A stretch of DNA of 64,000 bases from Arachis hypogaea. Taxonomy: Eukaryota > Streptophyta > Magnoliopsida > Fabales > Fabaceae. A program made the position numbers and the translations under genes. This document shows positions 1-11,045 of the stretch, piece after piece (position 1 is the stretch's first letter; each line of letters begins with the position of its first letter). The notes below the pieces were generated by a model. That model was not told the origin of the DNA and searched no databases. It saw only the letters and a list, made by a program, of their open reading frames with translations. The DNA lies in contig NC_092044.1 in assembly GCF_003086295.3 (NCBI RefSeq), positions 74,982,024 to 75,046,023 on the forward strand, in the 5' to 3' direction.

Positions 1-121
1 GTAAAGTCCAGAAATGTGAATTTAACATAAAAACTATTGAAAACATCCCTAAAAGTAGCTTGAACTTACTAAAAACTACCTAAAAATAATGCCAAAAAGC
101 GTATAAATTATCCGCTCATCA
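1..121 (-). repeat. LTR N, 5' end only (minus), cut by window edge
   Basis: The reverse strand begins TGATGAGCGGATAATTT at position 121 and matches the start of the D, H and K LTRs. No polypurine-tract module lies to its right, so 121 is the outer edge of a 5' LTR or solo LTR whose remainder lies left of the window. The neighbouring sequence is the middle of a plus-strand LTR of the same family, so N appears to have inserted into LTR M. The expected five-base duplication, GCCTT at 122-126, cannot be checked from this window. Confidence 0.8.
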
Positions 122-458
122 GCCTTGTCTATGGTATTCTGAGTAGGATTCAGGGATTGAATGACTTTGACGAGCTTCAAACTCACGATTGTTGGGCGTG
201 ATGACAAACGCAAAAGAATCAATGGATTCTATTCTGACATGATCGAGAACCGACAGATGATTAGCCGTGCTGTGACAGAGCATTTGGACCTTTTTCACTG
301 AGAGGATGGGATGTAGCCATTGACAACGATGATGCCCTACATACAGCTTGCCATGGAAAGGAGTAAGAAGGATTGGATGAAGGTAGTAGGAAAGCAGAGA
401 TTCAGAAGGAACACAGCATCTTCATACGCCTATCTGAAATTCCCATCAATGATCAATA
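122..458 (+). repeat. LTR M fragment (D/H/K family, plus)
   Basis: This stretch aligns closely with the 3' part of solo LTR K from about 62752 to 63080, including the segments around the words CCGACAGATGATTAGCCGTG and TACAGCTTGCCATG. It lacks both the LTR start (displaced by N) and the last roughly 300 bases. The right edge near 458 is abrupt: normal LTR sequence gives way to the 3' noncoding region of element B, without LTR end or PBS. That indicates a deletion junction and not an intact insertion. Confidence 0.75.
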
Positions 459-632
459 ACTAGAATTCCTAAGCAATCAACAACATCAAGAAATCACAAA
501 ATTCATAAGAATCTAAAGTAAACGCAAGATGATATACACAAGGAAGATCTTACCACGGTGGGGTGCCTCCCACCAAGCACTTTTCTTTAACGTCCTTAAG
601 TTGGAAGGTCAGTCGCTCAAGTTTCTCCTTCT
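459..632 (-). other. Element B 3' noncoding region with conserved stem-loop (557-574)
   Basis: This lies just downstream of the pol stop. On the minus strand a stem GGTGGG/CCCACC encloses the loop AGGCAC at 557-574, preceded by AAAGAAAAGTGCTT. The same arrangement with different stem sequences follows gag, pol or ORF1 in A, C, D, G and H. The remainder (459-550) is AT-rich and I see nothing else in it. Confidence 0.7.
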
Positions 633-1997
633 CTAGGTGCATCCTCCAATAGGAACACCTCTTAGCTCTTTTGGGAACTTGTAGCCATGGTACTTCTTCA
701 CTCTATGTCCATTCACCTTGAAATTTGCTTCACTTTTAGGATCAAACAATTCCACCACTCCATAATGCTTTATCTCCTTCACCTTGAAAGGTCCTTCCCA
801 TCTAGAGCAGAGCTTGCCAGGCATGAAATGAAGCCTCGAATTATAGAGGAGAACCTCATCACCTTCTTGGAAGTCCTTCTTCTGGATGTGATGGTCATGG
901 AATGCCTTTTGTCTTTTCCTTGTAGATCCGGGCATTCTCAAACGCTTTGTTCTTCAAACACTCGAGCTCCTCTAGCTGTAATTTTCTGGCTACTCCGGCT
1001 TGGGTCAAATCCATGTTGCACCGCTTTATTGCCCAATAGGCTCTGTGCTCAATTTCCACCGGAAGGTGGCATGCCTTACCATAGACGATCCGAAAGGGAC
1101 TCATCCCTAACGGAGTCTTGTAGGCCGTTCTATATGGCCGTAGTGCATCTCCTAACCGGATGCTCCGATCCTTCCTTTGCGGATTGACTACTTTCTCAAA
1201 GATTCTCTTAATCTCTCGGTTGGACACTTCTGCTTGTCTGTTGGTTTGCGGATGATAAGCAGTGGTAACCTTATGCAGTACCCCATAGCACTTGAGCAGT
1301 GCCTCTACTTTTCTGTTACAAAAGTGGGATCCTTGGTCGCTCACGATTGCTTGTGGCGACCCATAACGGCATACAATGTTATTCCTAATAAAAGAAATGA
1401 TGGTATTGGCGACGTCAAGGCAGGTAGGTATTGCTTCTACCTACTTTGACACGTAGTCCACCGCTAACAAAATATATAGATACCCACTTGAGTTGGGAAA
1501 TGGTCCCATAAAGTCGATGCCCCATACATCAAATATCTCACAGAACAACATAGGTTGTTGAGACATTTCATCCCTTTGGGATGTGTTTCCCGACTTCTAA
1601 CACTGATGACAAGACACACATAACCAGTTAGCATCCTTGAATAATGTTGGCCACCAGAATCCACAATCCAACACTTTTTTGCAGTCCTTTGTAGGACAAA
1701 GTGGCCACCACATTCAGACGAATGGCAAGCTTCAAGAATGGGTTGGATTTCGGACTCTGGGACACATCTTCAAATTACTTAGTCTACTCCCCTCTTCCAC
1801 AAGTGAGGGTCATCCCAAATGTAATATTTGGAATCACTCCTCAACTTATCCCTTTGGTGTTTAGAAAAGTTGGGAGGGAAGAGTTTCGCAACCAAGTAGT
1901 TCGCTATTGGGGAAAACCAAGGAAAGCTATCCGATACAACATGCAAGCTATCCAATGGGAATGAGTCATTGATCGGAAATAGATCAGATTTTAAATT
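633..1997 (-). pseudogene. Element B integrase and C-terminal tail (pol 3' part), broken
   Basis: Reading the minus strand from 1997 to 633, the HHCC zinc-binding region is recognisable (CHSSECGGHF, then LCVSCHQC). The catalytic core follows: [10 protein letters not shown] (first Asp), SDQGSHF (second Asp) and SNREIK (Glu). After the core come the conserved [15 protein letters not shown] and [11 protein letters not shown] segments and a basic tail with LYNSRLHFMPGKL. Integrase would join element cDNA to chromosomal DNA. The copy is dead: TAG stops interrupt it after the zinc finger and after the first Asp motif, and frames change near 900-940. The usual Gly before QAEVSNRE is Arg. The last open part ends at 633. 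Confidence 0.88.
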
Positions 1998-3300
1998 CTA
2001 AAGGCGGCTTAAATGATCCACAACCAAGTTTTGAGATCCACTCTGGTCCTTAATCTCAATGTCGAATTCTTGCAAAAGCAAGATCCAGCGTATAAGTCTA
2101 GGTTTTGACTCATTCTTTGACAATAAGTATTTCAAAGCCACATGATCCGTGTATACCACTATCTTTGATCCTAGCAAATAAGATCTGAATTTATCTAAAG
2201 CATGAACAATAGCTAGGAGTTCCTTTTCAGTAGTGGTATAGTTGGATTGTACCGCATCAAGTGTTTTAGAAGAGTATGCAATGACATAAGGGAGTTTACC
2301 ATCGCGCTGTGCAAGTGCGGCACCTATAGCTTGGTTTGCCGCATCGCATATTATCTCAAATGGCAACGTCTAGTTGGGGCCTCGCACAATCGGTGCCGTG
2401 GTAAGAGCTCTCCTTAGCTCTTCAAAAGCTTTCACACATTCACTGTCAAACTCAAAGTCCACATCCTTTTGGAGTAGGCGCGACAATGGTAAAGCAATCT
2501 TGCTGAAATCTTTGATAAAGCGCCTATAGAATCCTGCATGTCCTAAAAATGAGCGGACCTCCCTCATAGTTGAGGGGTGAGATAAAGTGGTGATAACATC
2601 GACTTTGGCTGGGTCTACAAAAATTCCTTCATGAGATACTACATGTCCTAACACTATACCTTGTCTTACCATAAAATGACATTTTTCAAAATTTAAGACA
2701 AGGTTGGTGTCAACACATCTAGCCAAGACCTTGGCCAAGTTCTCAAAGCAAGAATCAAAAGAAGTTCCATAAACACTGAAGTCATCCATAAAGACTTCCA
2801 GACAATTCTCTATTAGATCAGAAAAGACACTGGTCATGCACTGCTGAAAAGTAGCGGGTGCATTACATAGTCCAAATGGCATCCTTTTATAGGAAAAGGT
2901 GACAAAAGGGCAAGTGAATGTGGTCTTTTCCTGATCTTCGGGAGCAATGTGAATCTAGAAGTAATCAGTGAATCCATCATGAAAACAGAAATGGGATTTA
3001 CCCGCTAAACGGTCTAACATCTGGTCGATAAAGGGAAAAGGCTAGTGGTCCTTCCTTGTAGTAGCATTCTACCTTCTATAGTCGATGCACACTCGCCATG
3101 CATTTTGTACTCTCTTGGTGACCACTTCACCATCATCCCTTGTAACCACAGTGATGCCTGATTTCTTGGGAGCAACCTGGACCAGGCTCACCCATTCACT
3201 ATCAGAAATTGGGTATATGATACCCGCATCAAGTAGCCTAGTGACCTCCTTCTTTACCACATCGAGGATAGTTAGATTGAGCCTCCTTTGTGGTTGCCTA
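1998..3300 (-). pseudogene. Element B reverse transcriptase and RNase H, broken
   Basis: The minus strand carries RT palm motifs: MPFGLCNAPATFQ, the active-site FMDDFSVYG (in the position of YxDD), and FLGHAGFYRRFIKDFSKIA at the connection. RNase H follows at 2366-1998 with [36 protein letters not shown] and VVDHLSRL. Between 2883 and 3068 the frame has several stops, but the first RT Asp region is still recognisable as HDGF, where DGYSGY is usual. Order and spacing (RT, RNase H, integrase) are those of Ty3/gypsy pol. The frame also changes between the RT and RNase H blocks near 2368. It cannot give a working enzyme. Confidence 0.9.
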
Positions 3301-4229
3301 ACCGGCCTAGCTCCATCTTGGAGAAATATCCGATGCATGCACTTGCAAGGGTCAATCCCCACAATATCGGCTTGGCTCCAACCAATTGCCTTCTTGTACT
3401 TTCTGAGAACGTCTAGGAGCTTTTCTTCTTCACTAGAAAGCTTACTAACAGTAATGACTGGAAATTTTTTGTTGTCCTCTAAGAAACCATACTTCAAATG
3501 AGATGGAAGAGGATTCAATTCACTTTTTGCCTCAAGCTGAGGTTCCTTTTCGTCAAGCTCACAGAGTTCATTCTCAACAAATTTCTCATGTTCACCCTCT
3601 TGGTCATCTGTCTCTTCAACAATGTGGTAGCATAACTTGTTATGGTCTTCTTCTTGCACTTCCGCTACCACTTCATCAATTACATCACATCGGAGAACGG
3701 AATGCTTTTCAGGAGGATGCTTTATGGCTTCTTCCAAATTGAACTTGATAGTCTTGTCTCCAACCTCAAAGGAATATATACCGGTGAAGGCATCTAACTT
3801 GAATTTAGAGGACTTAAGAAAGGGTCTACCATGTAGAACGGAGGATGAGATTCTATTTTCTGTTGGAGGCATTTCAAAGATGTAAAAGTCAACCGGAAAG
3901 ATCAAATCCTTGATCGCCACAAGTACATCTTCGGCTATTCCTGTTACTGTGATCACACTTTTATCGGCCAAGGCAAATCTCACCGCCGACTTCTTTAATG
4001 GAGCTAAATTCAACCGCACAAAGGTAGAAAGCGGCATGATGCTTACATAAGCTCCAAGATCACACATACAATCATGAAAAGTGTGTCCACCAATACAACA
4101 AGACACCAAACAAGGCCCAGGGTCACCACATTTTTTTGGAATAGGTTCCATCAAGGAAGAAATTGAACTACCCAAGGAGAATGTCTCCAATTCTCCTATC
4201 CTATATTTGTGTGTGCATAAGTCTTTCAA
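3069..4229 (-). pseudogene. Element B protease and N-terminal RT segment, open 386-codon fragment
   Basis: An uninterrupted stretch that is part of the Gag-Pol polyprotein, not a separate gene. It begins in the Gag-protease linker. It contains the aspartic protease active site as CDLGA (Asp near residue 57), followed by ILGRPF-like HGRPFLKSSK near residue 134. An acidic spacer follows (residues about 185-245), then the start of RT with IGWSQADIVGIDP, MHRI and RPVRQPQRRLN, ending at the conserved CIDYRR. The protease would cleave the polyprotein. The chosen Met is only the first in the open fragment; the true frame would continue upstream into gag, which is displaced by the insertion of A. Confidence 0.88.
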
Positions 4230-4483
4230 GAATTTTGCATACTTTGGAATTCCGGTGTCTTCTTGAATACTTGAAGCATGTTCAAATTAAATTCCGGTGT
4301 CTTCTTTGCTTTCTTCACCATGGAAGGGAATGGAATAGGGATGGACTCATCCACTAGAGCTTTCCTCTTGGGTTCCTTGAGGTTTACTCCTTCTTCCTCA
4401 TGCCTTTTGTCTACCTCCCCCTTTTCAGGTGGAGCTTCAACAATCACTTCTTCCTCATAAATATCCTCTAAAACCCTTGGAGG
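4226..4483 (-). pseudogene. Element B gag C-terminal segment, downstream of the A insertion
   Basis: This segment encodes an acidic, Glu-rich Gag C-terminal region (IPPRVLEDIYEEEVI and onward) leading toward the protease. It is the direct continuation of the Gag fragment that ends at 13648 (LNAITLRSETTLEE): the TATCT duplication lies at both breakpoints. Near 4260-4310 a short repeat (KKTPEF twice) suggests a small duplication or deletion. The open frame that overlaps it from the left reads into the LTR of A by chance. Confidence 0.8.
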
Positions 4484-4488
4484 TATCT

Positions 4489-5958
4489 TGACGTTAGGAT
4501 TTTTGCCAGTAAAGAATTTCATAAAAATAGTCGTGTTGTAGATATAGTCTCTAAACCGACAGAAATCCCTTCGTACAAACGTTTTGTTTGTCACAAGTAA
4601 CAAACCCCTTTTAAAATTGATAACCGAGTATTAAACCTCGGGTCGTCTTCTCAAGGAACTGCGAGGAAGGTATGTTCTTATTATTGGTTATGAGTTTGTA
4701 AATTGGGGTTTTGGAAGTAAGATGGGAATATGTTATATGACAAATAATTTAAATGGCAATTAAAAATGACTAAATATTGTAAAGCAAACTTTTGGGCAAG
4801 GTATGAGAAATTGGAGGTCCAACGTAGTTATCTCTCTCTCAACTATAAGGAAAGTTGAATCTAAACTCCACTTGGTCGACCTTTACTAAAGCAAAGGAAA
4901 GTCAAGGGACTAATTGAATTGAACATTGAATCCTATTTATTTTCTAAGAAAAGGTTGGGATTACTTAAGTTCAGCTCAATTAGCAAGATAACGATTATCA
5001 AATATGTTGAGTTTAATAACTGTTGAGTTACTGATTTCTTAACCAAAACCAAAAGGGAAAAAGTAAAATTGCTAGAATAATAGAGGTGACCTTAGATGGA
5101 AGGCAATTGTAACTTAAATCAAAGAGAACAATCTTAACTGAAAATACTTCAAATATCATTAATTCAAAATAGAGATTCAAATATTAAAAGCAAATAAATA
5201 AACAAAAGTAAACTGAAAATAAAAGAACATTAAACCTGGATCCAGAGTTACTCTCAAAACAAGAAGAAATCCTAAATCCTAAAGAGAGAGAGAGAATCTC
5301 TCTCTAAACTAAATCTAAATCATGAAAACTAGAAATTGGCGAGCTCTCTCTGAATGGATGCATTCCTCCACTTTATAACCTCTAATCTATGATGTCTGTG
5401 CTTGTATCTGGGCCAAAAAAGGGCTTTAGAAATCGCTGGGGGCATATTCTGTGAATTCTGATACGTGGCCTCTGTCACGCGTCCGCATGGGTCACGCGGC
5501 CGCGTCGTCTGGAGCTTTTCCTTACCATGCGGTCGCGTCGGTCACGCGTCCGCGTCGTGGGTGTTCTACTTGAGGTGCGCGGTCGCGTCAGTCATGCGGC
5601 CGCGTCGCTGCTTCTTCGCTTCTGGCATGCGATCGCGTCGTCCATGCGATCGCGTGGATACCAGTTTCCTTAAAGCTCCATTTTGCCTTCTCCTTCCATT
5701 TTTGTATGTTTCCTTTTTCATCCTTTAAGTCATTCAGCCTTAGAAACCTGAGACTACTCAACACACTAATCATGGCATCGAATGGAAATAAAGGTAATTA
5801 AAACAATTAATTTTAAAGCTTAGGAAACATGTTTTTCACAATATGACATAATAAGGAAGGGAAAGTAAAATCATGCAATTAATGTGAATAAGTAGGTAAA
5901 GGATTGAATAAATCACTCAAATTAAGCACAAAAAAACTCATGAAATATAGGTTTATCA
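4489..5958 (-). repeat. Element A 3' LTR
   Basis: This is 1470 bp long. It begins TGACGTTAGG and ends GGTTTATCA on the plus strand, with TGAT/ATCA-type termini. It pairs with 12141-13642. It contains a TATA-like TATAAAG box on the minus strand near 5372 and, upstream of it in the direction of transcription, an array of CG-rich palindromes at 5461-5665. It is about 30 bp shorter than its partner because of one indel near the position equivalent to 12830-12860. Confidence 0.95.
5461..5665. repeat. Palindrome array in A 3' LTR (core RYGCGNNCGCGT)
   Basis: Runs of imperfect 12-base palindromes such as ACGCGGCCGCGT and ATGCGATCGCGT occur in pairs about four bases apart. The array is very CG-rich in an otherwise AT-rich LTR. 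The same array is at 13145-13340 in the other LTR, and an expanded version lies in the interior at 10371-10840. It lies just upstream of the LTR TATA-like box, so an upstream promoter element is a reasonable guess. Confidence 0.8.
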
Positions 5959-5996
5959 ACCTCCCCACACTTAAACACTAGCATGTCCTCATGCTA
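5959..5996 (-). other. Element A polypurine tract with upstream stem-loop
   Basis: On the minus strand, AAGTGTGGGGAGGT directly abuts the 3' LTR and is the expected plus-strand primer. Immediately upstream is a 7-bp stem TAGCATG/CATGCTA with the four-base loop AGGA (5979-5996). Equivalent stems with other sequences and similar loops precede the tract in C, D, G, H and J. Confidence 0.85.
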
Positions 5997-7689
5997 AATC
6001 CAAGGTAAATAATTAAGGTTAAAGTGATGGAATGTTATGAAATGCAACCTATTCTAAATGCATCTACCTAATGAGTCATGCAATTCTAATTTATCCACTC
6101 ATATATAAAGCCTACATGTAGTTAAATTATTTCGCATTCTCAAGGAGTTATATATACATATATAGCTAACCCTCAAATAATAACGCAAGTGAGATGAGAA
6201 AGAAAACATTAAAACTTGCAAGACAGTTATTAATTTGAATAGAGATAAATGTTAATGAGCTATTGAACCCTTACTGGATTTTGTGTTTACTCTCTAATCA
6301 CTCAGTGTTTATTGGGTTAATCACTCTATTCTTCTTTTTATTCTTCCCTTCTATAACTTGGTTTTTCGTCTAACCAATCAACAATTATAGAACATAGTCA
6401 TACCAAAACTCATGAGGTCTTTAATCAAGGTTGTAATGGGGTCAAGGTAAAGGTAAGGATATATGTATAAGGCTAAGTGAGCTAATAAGTGAATCCTTAA
6501 TTAGACTAAGATCTCACCTAACATACATATTTAGTAAAATAATGCTTCTTTACCTATTCTCCCTATTTTCTCACTTTTGATGTGACATGCTCATGTTTCA
6601 GTTCTTGTTTTTATCCCATGTGCATTTATTTTTATTTTGCATTGGGGAGTTCTTTTTGTATCCCCTTATTTACATGCTTGAAAAATAACCCTTTTTTTTT
6701 TTAATACACATGGTAATTTTAATTAATTTGAATTTTCATGAGCCTGCTTCCCAAAATTTTTGAGTTGTTTTATTCTTTCTAATTTTTCTACCTTTTGTTT
6801 TTATCAACTATGTTCCCATAAGGTTTCCCACATTTTACTCTATTAATAATTTTCTATCTTAAGCTAACCAAGGATTCACTTGGGATTTTCTTTTGTTTTT
6901 CTGCTTAAGGCTAGTAATTTGGCTAAATAGAATAAAGAGGTTTTAAAAGGCTCAAGGGGGCTAACAAAGGTGATGTAAAAGGTAGCCTAATCTGGGGTAA
7001 GTGAGCTAAAATCAAATAATGGCCTCAATCATTATTTTGGGATGTACCTATATTCTACAATCGGACATATAGACTAAAACAAAGTAAAGAACACCAGAAT
7101 AAGAAAGAAGGTTGGAACACATAGGAATAAAAATTATGGTTTGAATGTAACCATACAGTTAAGCTCAAAACTCACAGACTATGTGTTCTCTAGCTGAAAA
7201 ATCATTTATCACTTATGTATGTCATGCAAGTTTAAAAATTCTCATTATTCTCTTAAAAAGTAATTTAGGGTAGCCTTTGAAATTTTAGTGTTTCTCCTTG
7301 ATAAAATGTTGTCAGTTTAACTACATCAAGTAATGCTATATATACAAGGTTTTATAGATCTAAATTTATTATGTTCAAGTTCCTAGCTTACTCTTTATTA
7401 TTTTTGTCAATTTAAACTAAGCTATAATTAAGCTATCTTATGTCAAAAGGGTAAACTATACTAATTGATCCACTAATAAGTTAGAATTGCAACTAAACTA
7501 ATGAACTAAATAACTTAAAATATGAACTAAAAATGCAAAATACAGAAAATAGAGTAACAATACACAAGTAGCAATGTATAAGTACTCAGAAAATAACAAA
7601 TAAAAGAAAAAAGAAAAAAATACAGAAAAGTATCCAAAATAAAAGAAAAGTATGTAGTGGTTCACCAAGATAAACGCCAGAGATGGCGA
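5997..7689. other. AT-rich spacer in element A, no gene
   Basis: About 1.7 kb between the terminal and internal stem-loop/purine modules. It contains T-rich and A-rich stretches and no open frame resembling a known protein. The short minus-strand frame at 7498-7734 is hydrophobic and low in complexity, and I do not regard it as a gene. Confidence 0.7.
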
Positions 7690-7727
7690 CCTCCCCACAC
7701 TTAAAATGAAGCATCGTCCCCGATGCT
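7690..7727 (-). other. Internal copy of the stem-loop and purine tract in element A
   Basis: On the minus strand the stem AGCATCG/CGATGCT encloses the loop GGGA, and nine bases later comes TAAGTGTGGGGAGG. It copies the layout of the terminal module at 5959-5996 with different stem bases. It lies directly downstream of ORF2. A similar module is in G at 45116-45153. It could act as a secondary plus-strand primer or mark an old element 3' end. Confidence 0.75.
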
Positions 7728-7910
7728 CAATCAAGCCGGGTGTGAAGGAGTGTCATCACTGGTAGGGATGGTAGCTGGGGTCTCTGTGGTGGTGGTGGGC
7801 TGAGAGTCTGGCTGCTGTAGAGGAGGGACGGACTGGATCGGGATCTCCGGGTCTACAGCCTTAAGCTGATGTGGGACCTCCTGGTGTGGTGCAGGCTGTT
7901 CTGCACCTGC

Positions 7911-9184
7911 CTACTGATGAGTCTCCGCCTGGGGGTGAGGCTCCTCCTCGTGCTCATCCTCCTCCTCCTCTGATGGCTCTAATGGTGTGTCGGGCTCGGA
8001 AGGGATGTCGGCGCCCTGTCTGATCATCAGCTTCAGATGCGAATAACGTCGCCTGCTGCGACGCTCCAGTCTCTCATACCGGCGCCTGTTACGGCACTCT
8101 ATCTGATCGAGCTGGCGGAATAGGCGGTGCACGAGGTGGTATACTGGCTCAGAGGCGGGTGGAGGTACAGTGGTGGCAGCAGGTGCAGAAGTGGATGAAG
8201 AGGGTCCAGCAGATGGAGGGGCTGTCTCATCAGTAGCAGTGAAAGGTGGTGTCTGTAGCCCAAAGCGAGGAAGTTCCTGCTGTGAGGAATGATCTTCCTG
8301 CAGTCCGCCGCTGGTGGTCTCTCATCGGCATCCTCCCATGGCACGTCAGCTCGACGGCCTAGCTGTGTAACCAGGTAAGGAAAGGGGAGGGTGCCTCGGA
8401 CGTGGACCCTGGCCATATAAAGCCGGATAAAACGTGGCAAGTACAGGTCCTTACCCTCCAGCACACACCATAGGAGGGTGATCATAGCAACCGGGATCTC
8501 TGTCTCATGAGTACTTGGCATCACAAAGTTGCTTAAGATCTGATGCCAAAGCCGTGCCTCATCATTTAAGTACACTCTCTTGATCCCGCCAGGCATAGTG
8601 GTGTCCTGACCCATCTCCCAAGGAACAGCAGGGTCGAGAGCTATCCGGGCCTTTACAGCATCCCAATCAAACCTCATCTGGCCCATGTCCTCCTCAGCCT
8701 TTGCATAACCATCAGGCTGGTCGGATTTGGCTGGGAGCCGGAGAATGTCCTCTATGGCATCCTCAGTGACCAGAATTTGCTTTCCTCTCAGGTTTACTGC
8801 ATCTAGGGTAGTAAGGTAGTAGTTGCAATAGAATTCTCGTACCTAAGATGCATTGACCTCTGTCAGTGCTCTTTCCAAAAAGAACCAGCCTCTCTGCTTT
8901 ATTTGCTCAGTGGTGTACTACTAGAGGGCTTTTGGAATCCTCAGAGTTCTCTCCAGGTAAAGATTCTTGGAGTTTGCAAATACCGGGTACTTCAGCTCAC
9001 AGTACCGGTTTGCAAATTTTATAGGATCAGTCGAAGGGAGCAGCTGGTCAGCTTTTTCCTGCGGTGTGAAGTTCTTCTCCCGCCAAGAGGAATCGTGCAT
9101 GAGGTCAATAATGGACTGGGAGAAATCTCCTCGCTTGCACTTTCCAGTAGCCTTGCCTTTCCCTTTTCTCTGTGAGACAGACAT
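7911..9184 (-). pseudogene. Element A ORF2 (plant transposon-protein-like), broken
   Basis: ORF2 starts at MSVSQRKGKGKATG (9184) and runs down to an acidic C-terminal region (EPSEEEEDEHEEEPHP) near 7911. Shared features with ORF2 of C and H are a basic N-terminus, a VREFYCNYY segment (FYANA in the others), LWHQILSNFVMPSTHETEIP (cf. ILPTGN.. and IIPTSNRSKV) and a central hydrophobic helix region. This is the pattern I recall for the 'putative plant transposon protein' domain (Pfam PF20167); its function is unknown. Stops occur near 8918 and 8842 and the frame changes near 8100-8250. The start is preceded by a pyrimidine-rich TTCTGTTGTTCAG, which looks like a 3' splice site. Confidence 0.7.
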
Positions 9185-10370
9185 CCTGAACAACAGAAAA
9201 CCAGGGAATGGATAAAATAGGGAAGCAAACGACAATATAAACAAAGGAAACTCAAAGCGGCAAGGGAGAATAAGGAAAATTAGTAAATGAAATGTGATGG
9301 AATATATGTTAAATGGAAGAAATAGTCAATATGCCAAGGTGAGAAAGTTAGAGAAAGGGAAAATAATCAGACAAGAGAACAAAAGGGTTAGTATGGTAAA
9401 AAAGGAGTTAGTAAATTAAAATAAGGAGTTAGTAAAGTAAGTGGCATAGAAAAATTCCATATAACAAGGATTCACAGGTAAGAACAGAAGTACTCATAAT
9501 CGAATAAAGAAAACAGGGTGATGCTGATGCGAACAAAAAAAAGAAGGCAAAAATTGGAATCAGTGAATTACAAATGCAGTTTATGAACCAGGAAACAAAA
9601 AGGATAAGAAAGCTAGCCATAGCATTCATGAATTGGTTTGGGTAAAGTAGAGTAAATCAGAGTTTAGAAATGCCAAACCAAAACAAGAATGAAAACAATT
9701 TTAAAAAATTTGGGAAGCATTCCAGCTAAAATTGGATTGTCCCGGAAAACAAACAGCAATCACAGCAGTTTAAAAATAAAGCTGCATGTACATAGATGTA
9801 AAATAAATATAAAAACTCAATGTAACAGCAGCAACATACAAGAAATGTAGCATATGAATTAGGATTATAGCAGCACAGAGATGCACATAGGATAAAACAG
9901 AAGTAAGAACAATGCAAGTAAACAGACCTAGATCCACTAACCACAGCCTAAGCTACCTAACAACCTAAAAATCCACTAAGACTATCTATCCTAATCATGA
10001 ACATAAACGGGAAAAAGAATACCGAAAAATGACGAACGGATAAAAAGGGCTGCATATTGCGGAACCTGGTAAGCGGAAGGGGTGGAACAGGGAAGAAGGT
10101 GGCCGCGGTGGCGTCCGGCGCGGTGGTGGGGCACGACGTTACGGTGGCGGTGGAGCGGGGTGGTGGGAAGAAGAAGGAAGGAGAGAGAAGGGGAGGGGGT
10201 GGTACGGCGGTGGTGGCGGGTCGGCGGCGGCGTCTGGGTGATGGGGCGGTGGCGGCTGGGAGGTGGTGGGTGGTGGCTGGAGGGAGAGGAGGCAGAGAAG
10301 GGGAGGAGGGTTGGGGGTTGGGGGCTGCGCGAATGATAGGGTTCGCATGGCTGGGGGTTATATTTTCGGA
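9185..10370. other. Leader region upstream of ORF2 in element A, possible intron
   Basis: No convincing protein here. On the minus strand a TATA-like AATATAACC occurs near 10360, a possible 5' splice site AG/GTAGCT at about 9957, and a possible 3' splice site TTGTTCAG ending at 9186, just one base before the ORF2 ATG. This would make an intron of about 770 bases that is T-rich on the sense strand. It is speculative. The long overlapping frames at 9957-10703 on both strands are Pro/Arg- or Gly-rich low complexity. Confidence 0.4.
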
Positions 10371-10840
10371 TCCACGCAGCCGCGTGGGGCACGCGGTCGC
10401 GTGGTTAGGTTGAAAAATGAGAGGGACGCAATCACGTGGGGAGCGCGATCGCATGAGAGGGGGAAAAGAGGGGTGACGCGATTGCGTGGGTCGCGCGATC
10501 GCGTCGCTGGAATTCGTGCTAAACGCACGACTCCAGCACCGTTTCAGCGCAACTCTCTGTCTCCTTTTGGGGTGATGGGCAATCCATGCGACGCGATCGC
10601 GTCGCTCACGCGGTCGCGTGGGATTCAGTTTGGGTAGGTGACGCGATCGCATGGTGCATGCGATCGCATGGGCCAATTTGTTCGAATCGCACAAGGGCCG
10701 CACGATTCCAGCCTAACTTTTTGTTCGTTGGATCCTTACGCCGATATGTATATCACGCGGCCGCGTGCATCACGCGGTCGCATGGGTGGTATTTTTCGCG
10801 ATTCGACGCGATCGCATGGGGCATGCGGTCGCGTCGTGCA
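10371..10840. repeat. Expanded palindrome array inside element A
   Basis: At least seven double units such as ACGCGATCGCGT..ACGCGGTCGCGT, each about 33 bases, are spaced by roughly 30-60 unrelated bases. The unit is the same as in the LTR array of A. Its position between the post-ORF1 stem-loop and ORF2 parallels the arrays in D and H. Confidence 0.85.
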
Positions 10841-10979
10841 CCCTTTTTTTTAACTGAAAAATGTAGGATGCAGTGATTAACATGAATGCTATGCATGATT
10901 CCAGGTTAATGTTAAGATGAAAAAGGAAGAATGAAAAAAATAAATAAGAAATAAATTGAAAAAGAAGCGACCATACCAT

Positions 10980-10996
10980 GGTGGGTTATCCCCACC
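10980..10996 (-). other. Post-ORF1 stem-loop in element A
   Basis: The minus strand has stem GGTGGG/CCCACC with loop GATAA, preceded by AAAAGTGCTA. It lies about 50 bases after the ORF1 stop. It is the counterpart of the stem-loops at 557-574 (B), 26526-26543 (D), 32839-32856 (C), 43700-43717 (G) and 50335-50352 (H). Confidence 0.7.
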
Positions 10997-11045
10997 TAGC
11001 ACTTTTAGTTAAAGTCCTTAAGTTGGACATTGGAAGAGCTTCCTG

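Noticed and set aside
633..4266. Plus-strand open frames over B pol (for example 687-1187 and 3085-3501)
   Set aside because: Antisense shadows of integrase, RT and protease coding sequence.
9957..10703. Long minus-strand open frame (248 codons) with long frames on the opposite strand
   Set aside because: GC-rich low-complexity region giving Pro/Arg- and Gly-rich products in several frames on both strands; it overlaps the palindrome array and resembles no protein.
10371..10840. Regularly spaced repeats reminiscent of a CRISPR array
   Set aside because: Plant nuclear retrotransposon context, palindromic units of uneven spacing, no uniform spacers and no cas-like genes.
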